NCBI RefSeq assembly: GCF_902859935.1
Contig: NZ_CADIKI010000007.1
Location: 62,001-126,000, forward strand
Direction of reading: 5' to 3'
DNA length: 64,000 bases
From: Paraburkholderia fynbosensis
GTDB lineage: Bacteria; Pseudomonadota; Gammaproteobacteria; Burkholderiales; Burkholderiaceae
The number at the start of each line of letters is the position of its first letter. Position 1 is the stretch's first letter. The translations under genes and the position numbers were made by a program. A model generated the notes under the pieces. The model had not been told where the DNA came from, searched no databases, and saw only the letters and a program-made list of their open reading frames with translations. Shown piece after piece: positions 45,048 to 53,432 of the stretch.

Positions 45048-46667
45048 TCAGACGCTGAAGCGGTTCAACGTGTACGCGCGATAAGCGGCGACGAACGCGT
45101 CGAACGAACCGACTTCTTCACGCTCGAGTTTGCTCTGCTCGGCCAGCGACTGCGCAGCGAGTTCAGTGAATGCCTGCGTTTGCGCGGCGTCGAGCGGACG
45201 CGAACGGAAATACGCGGCGTGCGCTTCGCTTTGCTCAAGGCCGAACGCGAGAAAGCTCTGCTGCTTGTCGCGCATGATTTGCAGCACACGTGCCGACGGC
45301 GTCAGCGTCACGTCCGCGAGCTTCGCGCGTTGGACAGCCACGGCGCGCGCGTGCTCGTCGCCGCCCTGCAGCTCGTCGAGCGCGGCGGCCGCCGCGTCGA
45401 TCTGGCTCATCAGTTCGTCAGCCCAATCCATCATCGCAACGGGGCTGCCGTCGCGCGTCAGTTCGAGGCCGGGCTTGCGCCCTTCCATCGTCACGCGGCC
45501 AAAATTCTGATTGGCTTCGCAATAGGCGGCCGGCGGCAACGGCGCGCTGTCGTCGAGCGTGCAGACGAGCAGGTACGCGTCGAGAAAGCGCGACGTCTCC
45601 AGCGAAATTCCACTTGGCTCGAACGGATCGATATCCATGCAGCGCACTTCGACGTATTGCACGCCGCGCGCGGCCAGCGCATGCAACGGACGCTCGCCCG
45701 GATGCGTGACGCGCTTCGGACGAATCGTCGAGTAAAACTCGTTTTCGATCTGCAACACGTTGGTGTTGATCTGTACCCACTCGCCGTCGCGCTGCGTGCC
45801 GATCGCCTCGTAGGCCGGGTAAGGCTGGCTCACGGCCTTTGCGAGCGCGTCGAGATAGCCCGGTAGCGTGTCGTAGTCGGCATGCAGGGCGGCTTGCGCG
45901 GTGGTGTTCGAATAGCCGAGGTCGCTCATGCGCAGGCTCGTGGCGTACGGGCGGTACAGCGTGTCGGCGTCGAACGTTTCCAGCGAGTGTTTGCGATCGC
46001 GGAGAAAACGACGATCCAGCGCCGGCGACGCGCCGAACAGGTACATCAGCAGCCAGTTGGTGCGGCGGAAATTGCGAATCAGCGCGAGATAACGTTCGGA
46101 CTGGAAATCGACTGCGGTAGCGGTGGATTGCTGGTCGGCATGCAGGAGCCGCCACACTTCTTCGTTCAGCGAATAGTTGTAGTGGATGCCTGCGATGCAC
46201 TGCATCGCGCGGCCGTAGCGCAGCGCAAGGCCAATGCGGTACACGTACTTCAGCTTGCCGATGTTCGACGTGCCGTAATGCGCGATTGGAATGCCTTCGT
46301 CGGTGTCGGGCAGCAGGCTGGGCATCGAGTTGTTCCACAGGATCTCGTCGCCGAGTTCCGCGTAGACAAAACGATGCAGGGTGTCGAGCTTCTCGAGCGT
46401 CACCGCGACGTCGTGTTCGGCGGGTGTGATCAGTTCGAGCAGTGCTTCGGAATAGTCGGTGGTCAGCGAGGGATGCGTGAGCGCCGAACCCAGCGCGCGC
46501 GGATGCGGGCTCAAGGCGAGCTTACCGTCCTGCGTGACGCGCAGGCTTTCCCTTTCGATGCCGCGCAGACCGCGTGTCAGCGCGTCGCGCTGCGGGCCCG
46601 AGGTCAGCACGGACAAGCGGTGCAGGAACGCGTCGGTCGTGCGGGGAGGTGTCGTTGTGTTTGGCAT
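45048..46667 (-). CDS. gshA: Glutamate-cysteine ligase GshA
   Basis: 539 aa, in the E. coli GshA family. It joins glutamate and cysteine with ATP, the first and limiting step of glutathione synthesis. Family blocks include GIERESLRV near the N-terminus, ITPAEHDVAVTLEKL and the substrate region LQIENEFYSTIRPKR. The start at 46667 (MPNTT) is preferred; ATG at 46697 is an alternative and neither has a clear ribosome site. Separate from the YbdK-type ligase at 18.8 kb. Confidence 0.93.
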   Translation of the reverse strand: MPNTTTPPRTTDAFLHRLSVLTSGPQRDALTRGLRGIERESLRVTQDGKLALSPHPRALGSALTHPSLTTDYSEALLELITPAEHDVAVTLEKLDTLHRFVYAELGDEILWNNSMPSLLPDTDEGIPIAHYGTSNIGKLKYVYRIGLALRYGRAMQCIAGIHYNYSLNEEVWRLLHADQQSTATAVDFQSERYLALIRNFRRTNWLLMYLFGASPALDRRFLRDRKHSLETFDADTLYRPYATSLRMSDLGYSNTTAQAALHADYDTLPGYLDALAKAVSQPYPAYEAIGTQRDGEWVQINTNVLQIENEFYSTIRPKRVTHPGERPLHALAARGVQYVEVRCMDIDPFEPSGISLETSRFLDAYLLVCTLDDSAPLPPAAYCEANQNFGRVTMEGRKPGLELTRDGSPVAMMDWADELMSQIDAAAAALDELQGGDEHARAVAVQRAKLADVTLTPSARVLQIMRDKQQSFLAFGLEQSEAHAAYFRSRPLDAAQTQAFTELAAQSLAEQSKLEREEVGSFDAFVAAYRAYTLNRFSV

Positions 46668-46920
46668 TGATGCGAGTCGGGCGATGTCGGCCGCCATGTG
46701 CCGCTCGACTGCTCGCGGGCAGCACTGCGCGGTCGACAACGTTCGGCGGAATTTTCAGTAGCGGGCACTTTAACATCTCGCTACGGCGCCTGCTTGAGCC
46801 CGCTCTGGCGGCCTTTCAGGGGCGCCAGTCCCGCCCGTTTTCAGCACGAATCAGCCTGCCGGCCGGTTCTCCGCGCTGCCCCGTCGCACACTTTTATTCG
46901 ACCCACGCGCCCGTGCAACT

Positions 46921-47838
46921 TCACCCGCCGCGTGCGGCGCCCGCGCGGTCCGCCACCTCGTTCCACAGATGCATGGCCGCATACGCGCGCCATGGACGCC
47001 ACGCGTCGGTACGGGTGCGTTGCTGCGTCGGCCGCACGAGCAACGGATCGCGCGCGCAGATCGACTGCATCAGCACGAGGTCCCATGCGGGCCACGCGTC
47101 GGCGTCGCGCCATGCCCGCATCGCGACGTATTCGACGGTCCACGGGCCGATGCCGGGCAGCGCGAGCAACGCGGCACGCAGGCTGGTCGCGTCGACGACG
47201 TTGCTGTCGAGCGGCACGTCGCCGGTGGCGACGGCATGCGCAAAGCCCTGCAACGCCGCGACGCGTTTGCCCGGCATGCCGATCTGCGCGAGATCGACAG
47301 CGGCCAGCGCGGCGGGCGTAGGAAAGCGCCATGCGGTGTTCTCATGCGGATGGCCGTCGATGCGCTCACCGGCGCGCTGCACGAGCCGTCCGATGATCGT
47401 GGTCGCCGCTTTCACGCTAACCTGCTGGCCGACGATCGCGCGCACCACGAGTTCGAAGCCCGACCACGCACCCGGCACACGCAGGCCGGGCGCGGCCTCG
47501 ACGAGCGGCGCGAGCCACGGGTCCGCGGCGAGTTCGGCGCCGATCTTTTTCGGATCGGCGTGCAGATCGAACATCTTCGCGATCGGCGCGGCGAGCGCGT
47601 CGGCGTGACGGCTCGCCGGCCCTTCGATGCTCGCGACAACACAGCGTTTGCGCGGATGCAGGCGCACGCTCAGCGTGCCGCTGTCGCCGGCCCAATCGAT
47701 CGCGCGGCGATACGTGCCGTCTTCGACCGCCTCGACGCCGGGCGTCGCGCGTCCGCCGAAAAAGCGCAGCAGGCGCGGCCAGTCGAATGGCGGTTTGAAC
47801 GGCAATTCGAGGGTGGTGACTTCGTCGAGCGTACTCAC
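46921..47838 (-). CDS. alkA: DNA-3-methyladenine glycosylase II (AlkA-like)
   Basis: 305 aa from GTG at 47838, which overlaps the ada stop codon (GTGA). The C-terminal HhH-GPD domain has LPGIGPWTVEYVAMRAW and the catalytic Asp in DAWPAWDL. The N-terminal AlkA_N-type domain is present (FDWPRLLRFFGGR). It excises alkylated bases for base excision repair. The longer open frame upstream overlaps ada in another frame and is not a real start. Confidence 0.92.
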   Translation of the reverse strand: MSTLDEVTTLELPFKPPFDWPRLLRFFGGRATPGVEAVEDGTYRRAIDWAGDSGTLSVRLHPRKRCVVASIEGPASRHADALAAPIAKMFDLHADPKKIGAELAADPWLAPLVEAAPGLRVPGAWSGFELVVRAIVGQQVSVKAATTIIGRLVQRAGERIDGHPHENTAWRFPTPAALAAVDLAQIGMPGKRVAALQGFAHAVATGDVPLDSNVVDATSLRAALLALPGIGPWTVEYVAMRAWRDADAWPAWDLVLMQSICARDPLLVRPTQQRTRTDAWRPWRAYAAMHLWNEVADRAGAARGG

Positions 47839-49025
47839 GCGGCGTGATCCAGTTTGGCGGGGGTGGTGGTGAGGGAATCGGCGCCGGCCGCGGCTGGCTT
47901 GTTGCGGCCGGATTGCCCGAGCGAAACGTGGCCGGCATGCTGCGCCTCGGTGTCGAGCAGCGCGGCCTTGCGCGGCAGGCCCCAGCGATAGCCGGCCAGC
48001 GCCCCGCCCTTTTGCACCACGCGATGACAAGGAATGGCGAGCGCCACCGGGTTCGTCGCGCAGGCGGTCGCCACCGCGCGCACCGCGCCTGGTGAGCCGA
48101 CCGCTTCGGCGATCTGCGAATAGCTGCGCGTTTCGCCGTAAGGGATGCGCCGCAGCGCGTCCCATACACGTTGCCGGAATGCGGTCGCGGCGATGTCCAG
48201 CGGCAAATCGAAGTCCTGACGGGTGCCGCGCAGATAGGCGTCGATCTGCGCGATGAACGGCGCGAGCTGTTGGGCGTCTTCCACCTGGTCGGCGTTGGCG
48301 AATTCGCCGCGCAGTTCGTCGACCAGCGAGGTGTCGTCGTCACCGAAACCGATCTTGCAGATGCCCTTGTCCGTGGCCGCGACCAGCACGAAACCGAGCG
48401 AGGTCGGCGCGCAGGCGTAGCGCACGGTCAGCCCCGCCCCCTTCCTGCGATACGCGGACGGCGCCATGCCCAGTTCGGCTGGCGCGCTGTCGTACATCCG
48501 CGAGGGCGAGCCGAAGCCGGCGTCGAGCGTGGCGCGCGTAACGTCCGCGCCGCTTTGCAGCGCATCGCGCAACGCGGCGCCGCGCTGCGCGGCCTGATAC
48601 TGCCGCGGCGAGACGCCCACCACGCGCTTGAACAGACGTTGAAGGTGAAACGGGCTGACGTGCACGGCATCGCTCAGTTGCGCGAGCGTGAGGCGCTGCT
48701 GCGGATCGGCGTCCAGCGCGGCGCACGCACGATGGATGATCTCCAGTTCGCGCGGCAGGCCGCCGGGCTGGCAGCGCTTGCAATCGCGAAAGCCCGCGGC
48801 ACGGGCGGCGGCGACATCGGTAAAGAAAGCGACATTCTCACGGCGCGGCTGGCGCGAAGCGCACGACGGACGGCAGAACACGCCAGTCGTCTTGACCGCG
48901 TAGAAGAATGCGCCGTCGGCACGTGGCTCGCGGCGCGTGACGGCGGCCCAGCGCTCGTCGTCGGAGGCCCAGCTCGTGGTGGCCGGGGCTGGGCTGGGGG
49001 CGGCAGAATCGGTCGTGCGGTTCAT
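47835..49025 (-). CDS. ada: Ada: methylated-DNA-protein methyltransferase and AraC-type activator
   Basis: 396 aa. The N-terminal zinc/methyl-acceptor domain has CRPSCASRQP and CKRC, giving the four cysteines. A middle AraC helix-turn-helix (SPFHLQRLFKRVVGVSPRQY) follows. The C-terminal O6-methylguanine methyltransferase domain has PCHRV with the active cysteine. Ada removes methyl groups from phosphotriesters and O6-guanine, then activates the adaptive response genes, including alkA. It is translationally coupled to alkA, forming an alkylation-repair operon. Confidence 0.95.
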   Translation of the reverse strand: MNRTTDSAAPSPAPATTSWASDDERWAAVTRREPRADGAFFYAVKTTGVFCRPSCASRQPRRENVAFFTDVAAARAAGFRDCKRCQPGGLPRELEIIHRACAALDADPQQRLTLAQLSDAVHVSPFHLQRLFKRVVGVSPRQYQAAQRGAALRDALQSGADVTRATLDAGFGSPSRMYDSAPAELGMAPSAYRRKGAGLTVRYACAPTSLGFVLVAATDKGICKIGFGDDDTSLVDELRGEFANADQVEDAQQLAPFIAQIDAYLRGTRQDFDLPLDIAATAFRQRVWDALRRIPYGETRSYSQIAEAVGSPGAVRAVATACATNPVALAIPCHRVVQKGGALAGYRWGLPRKAALLDTEAQHAGHVSLGQSGRNKPAAAGADSLTTTPAKLDHAA

Positions 49026-49204
49026 GATGGTCTCGAGGTCAGACGTGGTCGATGCTCACCAATGTAGGCCGTATGCTCACACCCTACGCCCCGGTTCTTG
49101 CTCTGTCATTGCGCTTGTTCGTAGGGTGGAACGGCCGCCAGGCCGTCGTTTTGCCACAAAGTGCGACAATTTGGCTCGATATCGGGTTTTCCCTTAAAAA
49201 GTTA

Positions 49205-49233
49205 TTGCGTCGCATCAACCCCGTGTGTATATT
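49205..49233 (+). promoter_or_regulatory. Sigma-70 promoter of candidate small RNA
   Basis: TTGCGT (49205-49210), 17-bp spacer, TATATT (49228-49233). Transcription would begin near 49240. Confidence 0.65.
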
Positions 49234-49239
49234 AGTACC

Positions 49240-49302
49240 TGTCTCCTCCATGTCTCCTCCTGATATGGATTCAGCCCGCTCCACATAGAGCGGGCTTTTT
49301 TT
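49240..49302 (+). ncRNA. Candidate ~62-nt small RNA with two anti-Shine-Dalgarno motifs
   Basis: Starts about 7 nt after a good -10 box. It contains GTCTCCTCC twice, separated by two bases (AT; 49241-49249 and 49252-49260), each able to pair with GGAGGA-type ribosome sites. It ends with a perfect terminator: AGCCCGCT, 8-nt loop, AGCGGGCT, then a T run (49273-49302). It would be a Hfq-type riboregulator of many messages. A 12-codon ORF (MSPPDMDSARST) overlaps, but its stop is within the terminator loop and it has no ribosome site. Confidence 0.6.
49273..49302 (+). terminator. Rho-independent terminator of candidate small RNA
   Basis: AGCCCGCT/AGCGGGCT 8-bp stem, 8-nt loop, followed by seven T residues. 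Confidence 0.88.
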
Positions 49303-49431
49303 CGTCTATACGTTCCCCACATGGCTCCCGATCCGGCCCTGACGGCTGGATTCATGGCCCCGCTCACGGCGCCGCCCTTTCTCCTACACTGGCTAATCAT
49401 CCGTTGTTCCAACTAGCCAGAGGCGTCCGAC

Positions 49432-49857
49432 ATGAAAATCCACATTCGCGAGATCGATCACGTCGTCATTCGGGCGACGGACGTCGAAACCATGACGCGC
49501 TTTTATTGCGACGTGCTCGGCTGCAGCCTGGAAAAGGAACAGCGGGAACTGGGTCTGACGCAATTGCGCGCAGGGCGCTCGCTGATCGACCTGTTGCAGG
49601 TTGGCGGCAAGCTCGACCACGCCGAAAACGGCGCGCCGGGCGCGGGACGGAATATGGACCACGTGTGTTTGCGCGTCGAACCATTCGACGCCGACGCGCT
49701 CAAGACGCATCTAACCGGGCATGGCGCGCGGCTGGGCGAACAGGCGCTGCGCTATGGCGCAGACGGCTTCGGCCAGTCGCTATATCTGTTCGATCCGGAG
49801 GGCAACATGGTCGAACTCAAGGGGCCGCCGGAAGCGGCGCGGGTCACGTCGCTTTAG
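49432..49857 (+). CDS. VOC-superfamily (glyoxalase/dioxygenase-fold) protein
   Basis: 141 aa, single vicinal-oxygen-chelate fold. Metal-ligand candidates are His in EIDHVVIRATD near the N-terminus, His in NMDHVCLRVEP and Glu in GNMVELKGPP near the C-terminus. These proteins bind a divalent metal and act on glyoxal-type or aromatic substrates, or on fosfomycin-like compounds. The particular reaction cannot be told. GAGGCG lies shortly before ATG at 49432. Confidence 0.87.
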   Translation: MKIHIREIDHVVIRATDVETMTRFYCDVLGCSLEKEQRELGLTQLRAGRSLIDLLQVGGKLDHAENGAPGAGRNMDHVCLRVEPFDADALKTHLTGHGARLGEQALRYGADGFGQSLYLFDPEGNMVELKGPPEAARVTSL

Positions 49858-49951
49858 GCGTCAGGCTGATGGCGGGACTGAACACCGCTTCGGCGCCAAA
49901 GCGAGTCGAGCTGCGAGTCGGGCGCCAGCGCGATTCGCGAGCCGTCAGCCC

Positions 49952-50506
49952 TTACGCGTTGGCCGGCGCCTTCAACACCGTCCACTCGATCTTCACCGCA
50001 TCGGCTTCGGCACTGCCGAGCCATGCTTCGCCGTCCTGCACCGTGCATTGCAGGCGCATCGTGCGTTCCGCCAGCGTGCCGAGCGCCGGCGCGACATCTT
50101 CGCCGAGGGTCCACACGGTGACGTTGCGCATGCGCTCAACCTTGTTGCGCACGCCTTGCCACCAGATGTCCGACGCGCGGCCGCCGTACGCGATCACGAT
50201 CACTTCGTTCGAGCGGCCGCTCGCCTTGGCGATGCGCCGTTCGTCCGGCTGGCCGACTTCGATCCACGTTTCGATCGCGCCGGTCAGATCTTTTTGCCAC
50301 AGATCCGGTTCGTCGACATCCGACAAACCTTTGCAGAATTCGAGGCGTTCCTGCGCGAACAGCGCGAACGCCGCCACGCGGACCATCATCCGCTCGTCGG
50401 TTTCCGAGGGGTGGCGGGCGATCGTCAGCGAATGGTCGGCGTAGTAGTGCCGGTCCATGTTGGCGATCTGCAGTTCCGCCTTGTAAATCGTCGATTTGAG
50501 TGCCAT
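49952..50506 (-). CDS. yaeQ: YaeQ-family protein
   Basis: 184 aa from ATG at 50506 (MALKSTIYKAELQIANMDRH). Family-typical blocks include YYADHSLTIARHPSETDERMMVRV and DLWQKDLTGAIETWIEVGQPDERR. YaeQ has a PD-(D/E)XK-nuclease-like fold; its role is not settled. E. coli YaeQ was once linked to RfaH-like antitermination, now disputed. A longer frame upstream is not family-like. Confidence 0.9.
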   Translation of the reverse strand: MALKSTIYKAELQIANMDRHYYADHSLTIARHPSETDERMMVRVAAFALFAQERLEFCKGLSDVDEPDLWQKDLTGAIETWIEVGQPDERRIAKASGRSNEVIVIAYGGRASDIWWQGVRNKVERMRNVTVWTLGEDVAPALGTLAERTMRLQCTVQDGEAWLGSAEADAVKIEWTVLKAPANA

Positions 50507-50646
50507 GCCGTTGCTAAACCAGGCGCTCGCTCCACCGGAGCGAACAGAAAAAGAATCGTCGACGGCGCGTTGCCGTTTTCCGTGTTTGTTGTACATCGCA
50601 TGTCTCCCGCGCCGTCAGCCGACGGTCATGCCAACGGGAGGAGCAT

Positions 50647-51624
50647 TTATCGCGCCACTGCCGGCTCGAAAGCCGTGCCGTAGACCCCGGCGGCTGCTTC
50701 CCGCAAGGCTTCCAGCACCACGGCTGCGGCCGGCGAGAGCAAATGCGACTGGCGCGTGATGATACCGAATGTATCCATCCTGCACGGTAAATCGATCGGC
50801 ATACGCTTTAGCACACCGTACTGTTGGTATTGACGCGCCACTTCGTCGGGCAGAACGGCCAACATGTCGCTCTGGAGCAGCAAGCTCGAAATTGCGAGGA
50901 AGTTGTTGGTGTTGACCACGTTTTGCGGCGGATTCAGGCCAATTTGTGAAAAAATCAGATCGAAGCGGTGGCGCAGCACGCTGCCCGGCGGGTGCAAAAC
51001 CCAGCTCGCGTTGACGATTCCCCGCAGCGTCAACCCTGTCTCATTTTCGAGTGGATGGCCGGGACGAGCCACCACGCAGAGCGGTTCGTCAGCGAGTGGC
51101 TCGTAGCGGACTTCGGCCTTGAACTGGTTCTGCCGCTCCAGCACCCGGCCGATCATGATGTCCAGTTCGCCTTCGGCGAGCCGCGGCAGCATCACGTCCG
51201 AGGTTTCCACCTCAGCCCAGATTTGCAATTGTGGATAGCGCTCCTTCACGCCGGCAATCGCGCGCGGCACCATCGTCGCGGCGGCGGCCGCAATCACGCC
51301 GATACGCACCTGCCCCGCGAGGCCGGAGCGCAGCGCCGAGATTTCGTCGTGGGCGTGGCTCAGATTCGACAGCACCATGCGCGCGTGGCGGATCATCACC
51401 TCGCCGTACAGGGTCGCGTGCATGCCGTGTGGCGTGCGATCGAACAGGCTGACTTCCAGCATGTCCTCCAGCTCCTTGAGCAGGCGCGAGGCGGCTGGCT
51501 GCGTCATGCCGAGCACGTCCGCGGCCCGGCGCACGTTGCCCTCCTCCTCCATCGCCGCGAGCAGCAGCAATTGGCGCGTCTTGAGCCGCGCCCGGACGAA
51601 CCAGTTCGAATAACTTCGCGTCAT
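50647..51624 (-). CDS. LysR-family regulator (divergent from an aldehyde dehydrogenase)
   Basis: 325 aa from ATG at 51624, with GGGAGAC 8 nt upstream. The winged helix begins KTRQLLLLAAMEEEGNVRRAADVLGMTQPAASRLL, and a substrate-binding-like domain follows. This branch resembles GbpR/CbbR-type sugar-acid and aromatic regulators. It is divergent from the aldehyde dehydrogenase/araFGH genes, with an inverted repeat between. A longer in-frame start at 51762 would span that repeat and is unlikely. Confidence 0.9.
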   Translation of the reverse strand: MTRSYSNWFVRARLKTRQLLLLAAMEEEGNVRRAADVLGMTQPAASRLLKELEDMLEVSLFDRTPHGMHATLYGEVMIRHARMVLSNLSHAHDEISALRSGLAGQVRIGVIAAAAATMVPRAIAGVKERYPQLQIWAEVETSDVMLPRLAEGELDIMIGRVLERQNQFKAEVRYEPLADEPLCVVARPGHPLENETGLTLRGIVNASWVLHPPGSVLRHRFDLIFSQIGLNPPQNVVNTNNFLAISSLLLQSDMLAVLPDEVARQYQQYGVLKRMPIDLPCRMDTFGIITRQSHLLSPAAAVVLEALREAAAGVYGTAFEPAVAR

Positions 51625-51706
51625 CGTTTGTCTCCCAATCTTGTTTTTCGCTGATGGGCATGAAGCCCTCGTGACGGACGCTTCATCCGGCACGGTGTCA
51701 ATCATG

Positions 51707-51732
51707 CCATACCGAAACTGATATCGGGATGG
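51707..51732. promoter_or_regulatory. Candidate LysR operator
   Basis: CCATACCGA and TCGGGATGG (8 of 9 positions symmetrical) with an 8-bp spacer, between the LysR and aldehyde dehydrogenase genes. Seen by eye; no binding evidence. Confidence 0.5.
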
Positions 51733-51815
51733 CTTAAAAAGGGATTGGAAAGTTATTGGCACCGCTCATACCATTCGTGGACTTTCCAAGCTTCCCAAGT
51801 GGCGCCCTTCCGTCG

Positions 51816-53264
51816 ATGAACCGCGATTCGCTCGTCCCGCTCGTTGCCAGTCCGTTTCGCCATTACATCAATGGCGGATGGGAGACGGGCGCGACCGCGG
51901 GCGTGTCGTTCAACCCGTCGGACCTCGACGAACCGGTCGGCGAATACGTCCGCGCGGACGTGCGGCAGACCGATACGGCGATCGAAGCCGCGCACGCGGC
52001 GTTTCGCGACTGGTCGCTGGCGTCGGCCCAGCGCCGCGCGGACGCGCTCGACGCGATCGGCACCGAGATGTTGGGCCGCCGCGACGAACTCGCCCGGCTG
52101 CTCGCGCGCGAAATCGGCAAGACCTTGCCCGAGGCGCAAACCGAAGCCACGCGCGCGGGCCAGATTTTCAAGCTGTTCGCCGCTGAAACGCTGCGTGCGT
52201 TTGCGGAGCCGCTGGCATCGGCGCGCGCGGGCGTCGAAATCGACGTGACGCGCGAACCGCTCGGCGTGGTCGGCATCATCACACCGTGGAGCGCGCCGTT
52301 GGCGATCGCCGCGGCGAAGATCGGCGCCGCGCTCGCGCACGGCAACTGCGTCGTTTTCAAGCCGGCGGAGTCGGCGCCGGCTTGCGCGGCGGCGCTGGCT
52401 TCGATCATCGGCCGCGCGGGCTTGCCCGCGGGCGTGTTCAATCTGGTAATGGGCAGCGGCCGCCAGGTCGGCGCGCGGATCGTCGCACATCCGCTGGTGG
52501 CGGCAATCAGTTTCAGCGGCTCGACGGACACCGGCACGCGCGTGCTGCAGGCCGCGGCGGCCCGTCAGGTGCGCGTGCAACTGGAGATGGGCGGCAAGAA
52601 TCCGTTCGTGGTGCTGGCCGATGCGGATCTCGACGGCGCGGTCGATGCCGCCTTGAGCGGCGCCTATAGCTCGACGGGTCAGCGCAGCACGGCCGCGGCA
52701 CGGTTGATCGTCGAGCGCGCGGTGTTCGAGCCGTTCGTCGACGCGTTGCGCACGAAGCTCGCCAAACTCTCGGTCGATCACGCGTTGAAGCACGGCACGG
52801 ACATCGGCCCGGTCGCCAACGCCGCGCAACTGGAGCGCAACCTGGACTACGTGCGCATCGGTCAGCAGGAAGGCGCCCAACTGGTGCGCGGCGGCCAGCA
52901 ACTGGAGCGCGCGACGCGCGGCTACTTCTTCGAACCGGCGCTCTTCATCGGCGAGCCGGAACACCGCATCGCGCGCGAGGAAATTTTCGGGCCGCTCGCC
53001 GTCGTGCTGCGCGCGCACGACTACGACCACGCGCTGCATCTGGCGAACGACACCGCCTACGGCTTGTGCGCCGGCATCTGCACGCGCTCGCTCGAACGCG
53101 CACGGCATTTCCGCCGCCACGTCCAGAGCGGCCTCGTCACGATCAATCTGCCGACCACGACCGTCGAGCACCACGCGCCCGGCGGCGGCCGCAAGGCGTC
53201 CGCCTACGGCGCCACCGACGCAGCGTTCTGGACGGCCGTGAAAACGGCCTATGTCGCGGGCTGA
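51816..53264 (+). CDS. Aldehyde dehydrogenase family protein with Ser in place of catalytic Cys
   Basis: 482 aa from ATG at 51816. NAD-binding domain (GVVGIITPWSAPLAIAAAKI), general-base Glu region LEMGGKNPFVV and FSGSTDTGTRV match the aldehyde dehydrogenase superfamily, most like the 2-oxoglutarate-semialdehyde/succinate-semialdehyde type. The catalytic motif reads STGQRSTAAAR: residue 291 (AGC, 52686-52688) is serine where the family has the nucleophilic cysteine. It lies 168 bp before an arabinose-type transporter, so it may have been part of the oxidative pentose pathway. Activity is doubtful unless this is a sequence error. Confidence 0.85.
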   Translation: MNRDSLVPLVASPFRHYINGGWETGATAGVSFNPSDLDEPVGEYVRADVRQTDTAIEAAHAAFRDWSLASAQRRADALDAIGTEMLGRRDELARLLAREIGKTLPEAQTEATRAGQIFKLFAAETLRAFAEPLASARAGVEIDVTREPLGVVGIITPWSAPLAIAAAKIGAALAHGNCVVFKPAESAPACAAALASIIGRAGLPAGVFNLVMGSGRQVGARIVAHPLVAAISFSGSTDTGTRVLQAAAARQVRVQLEMGGKNPFVVLADADLDGAVDAALSGAYSSTGQRSTAAARLIVERAVFEPFVDALRTKLAKLSVDHALKHGTDIGPVANAAQLERNLDYVRIGQQEGAQLVRGGQQLERATRGYFFEPALFIGEPEHRIAREEIFGPLAVVLRAHDYDHALHLANDTAYGLCAGICTRSLERARHFRRHVQSGLVTINLPTTTVEHHAPGGGRKASAYGATDAAFWTAVKTAYVAG

Positions 53265-53432
53265 TTGCGATGAATGTCACGCATGGCCTTCCACCGTGCC
53301 GTTTATCGCACAGCCGCGATCCGATGCGCCGCGCATCCCAAGCTTCATTCGCGCCCCGGCTGACGCCGCCGCGCATGACCCTGCTGCACGCTAACCAAAC
53401 CAATGCAGCTTTTCAACCTCAGGAGACACGTA

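Larger units (their letters stand above)
49026..49431. other. Intergenic region holding a candidate small-RNA gene
   Basis: 406 bp between the divergent ada and VOC-fold genes. Bases 49205-49302 hold a promoter, two UCUCCUCC motifs and a terminator (see the ncRNA entry). The remaining ~300 bp show no gene. Confidence 0.6.

Noticed and set aside
46921..48165. alkA starting at 48165 (414 codons)
   Set aside because: The extra region is out-of-frame with ada and Arg-rich; GTG at 47838 gives the proper length and a GTGA overlap.
49251..49289. A 12-codon leader peptide gene (MSPPDMDSARST)
   Set aside because: It has no ribosome site, and its stop sits inside the terminator hairpin; it is better explained as part of an RNA.
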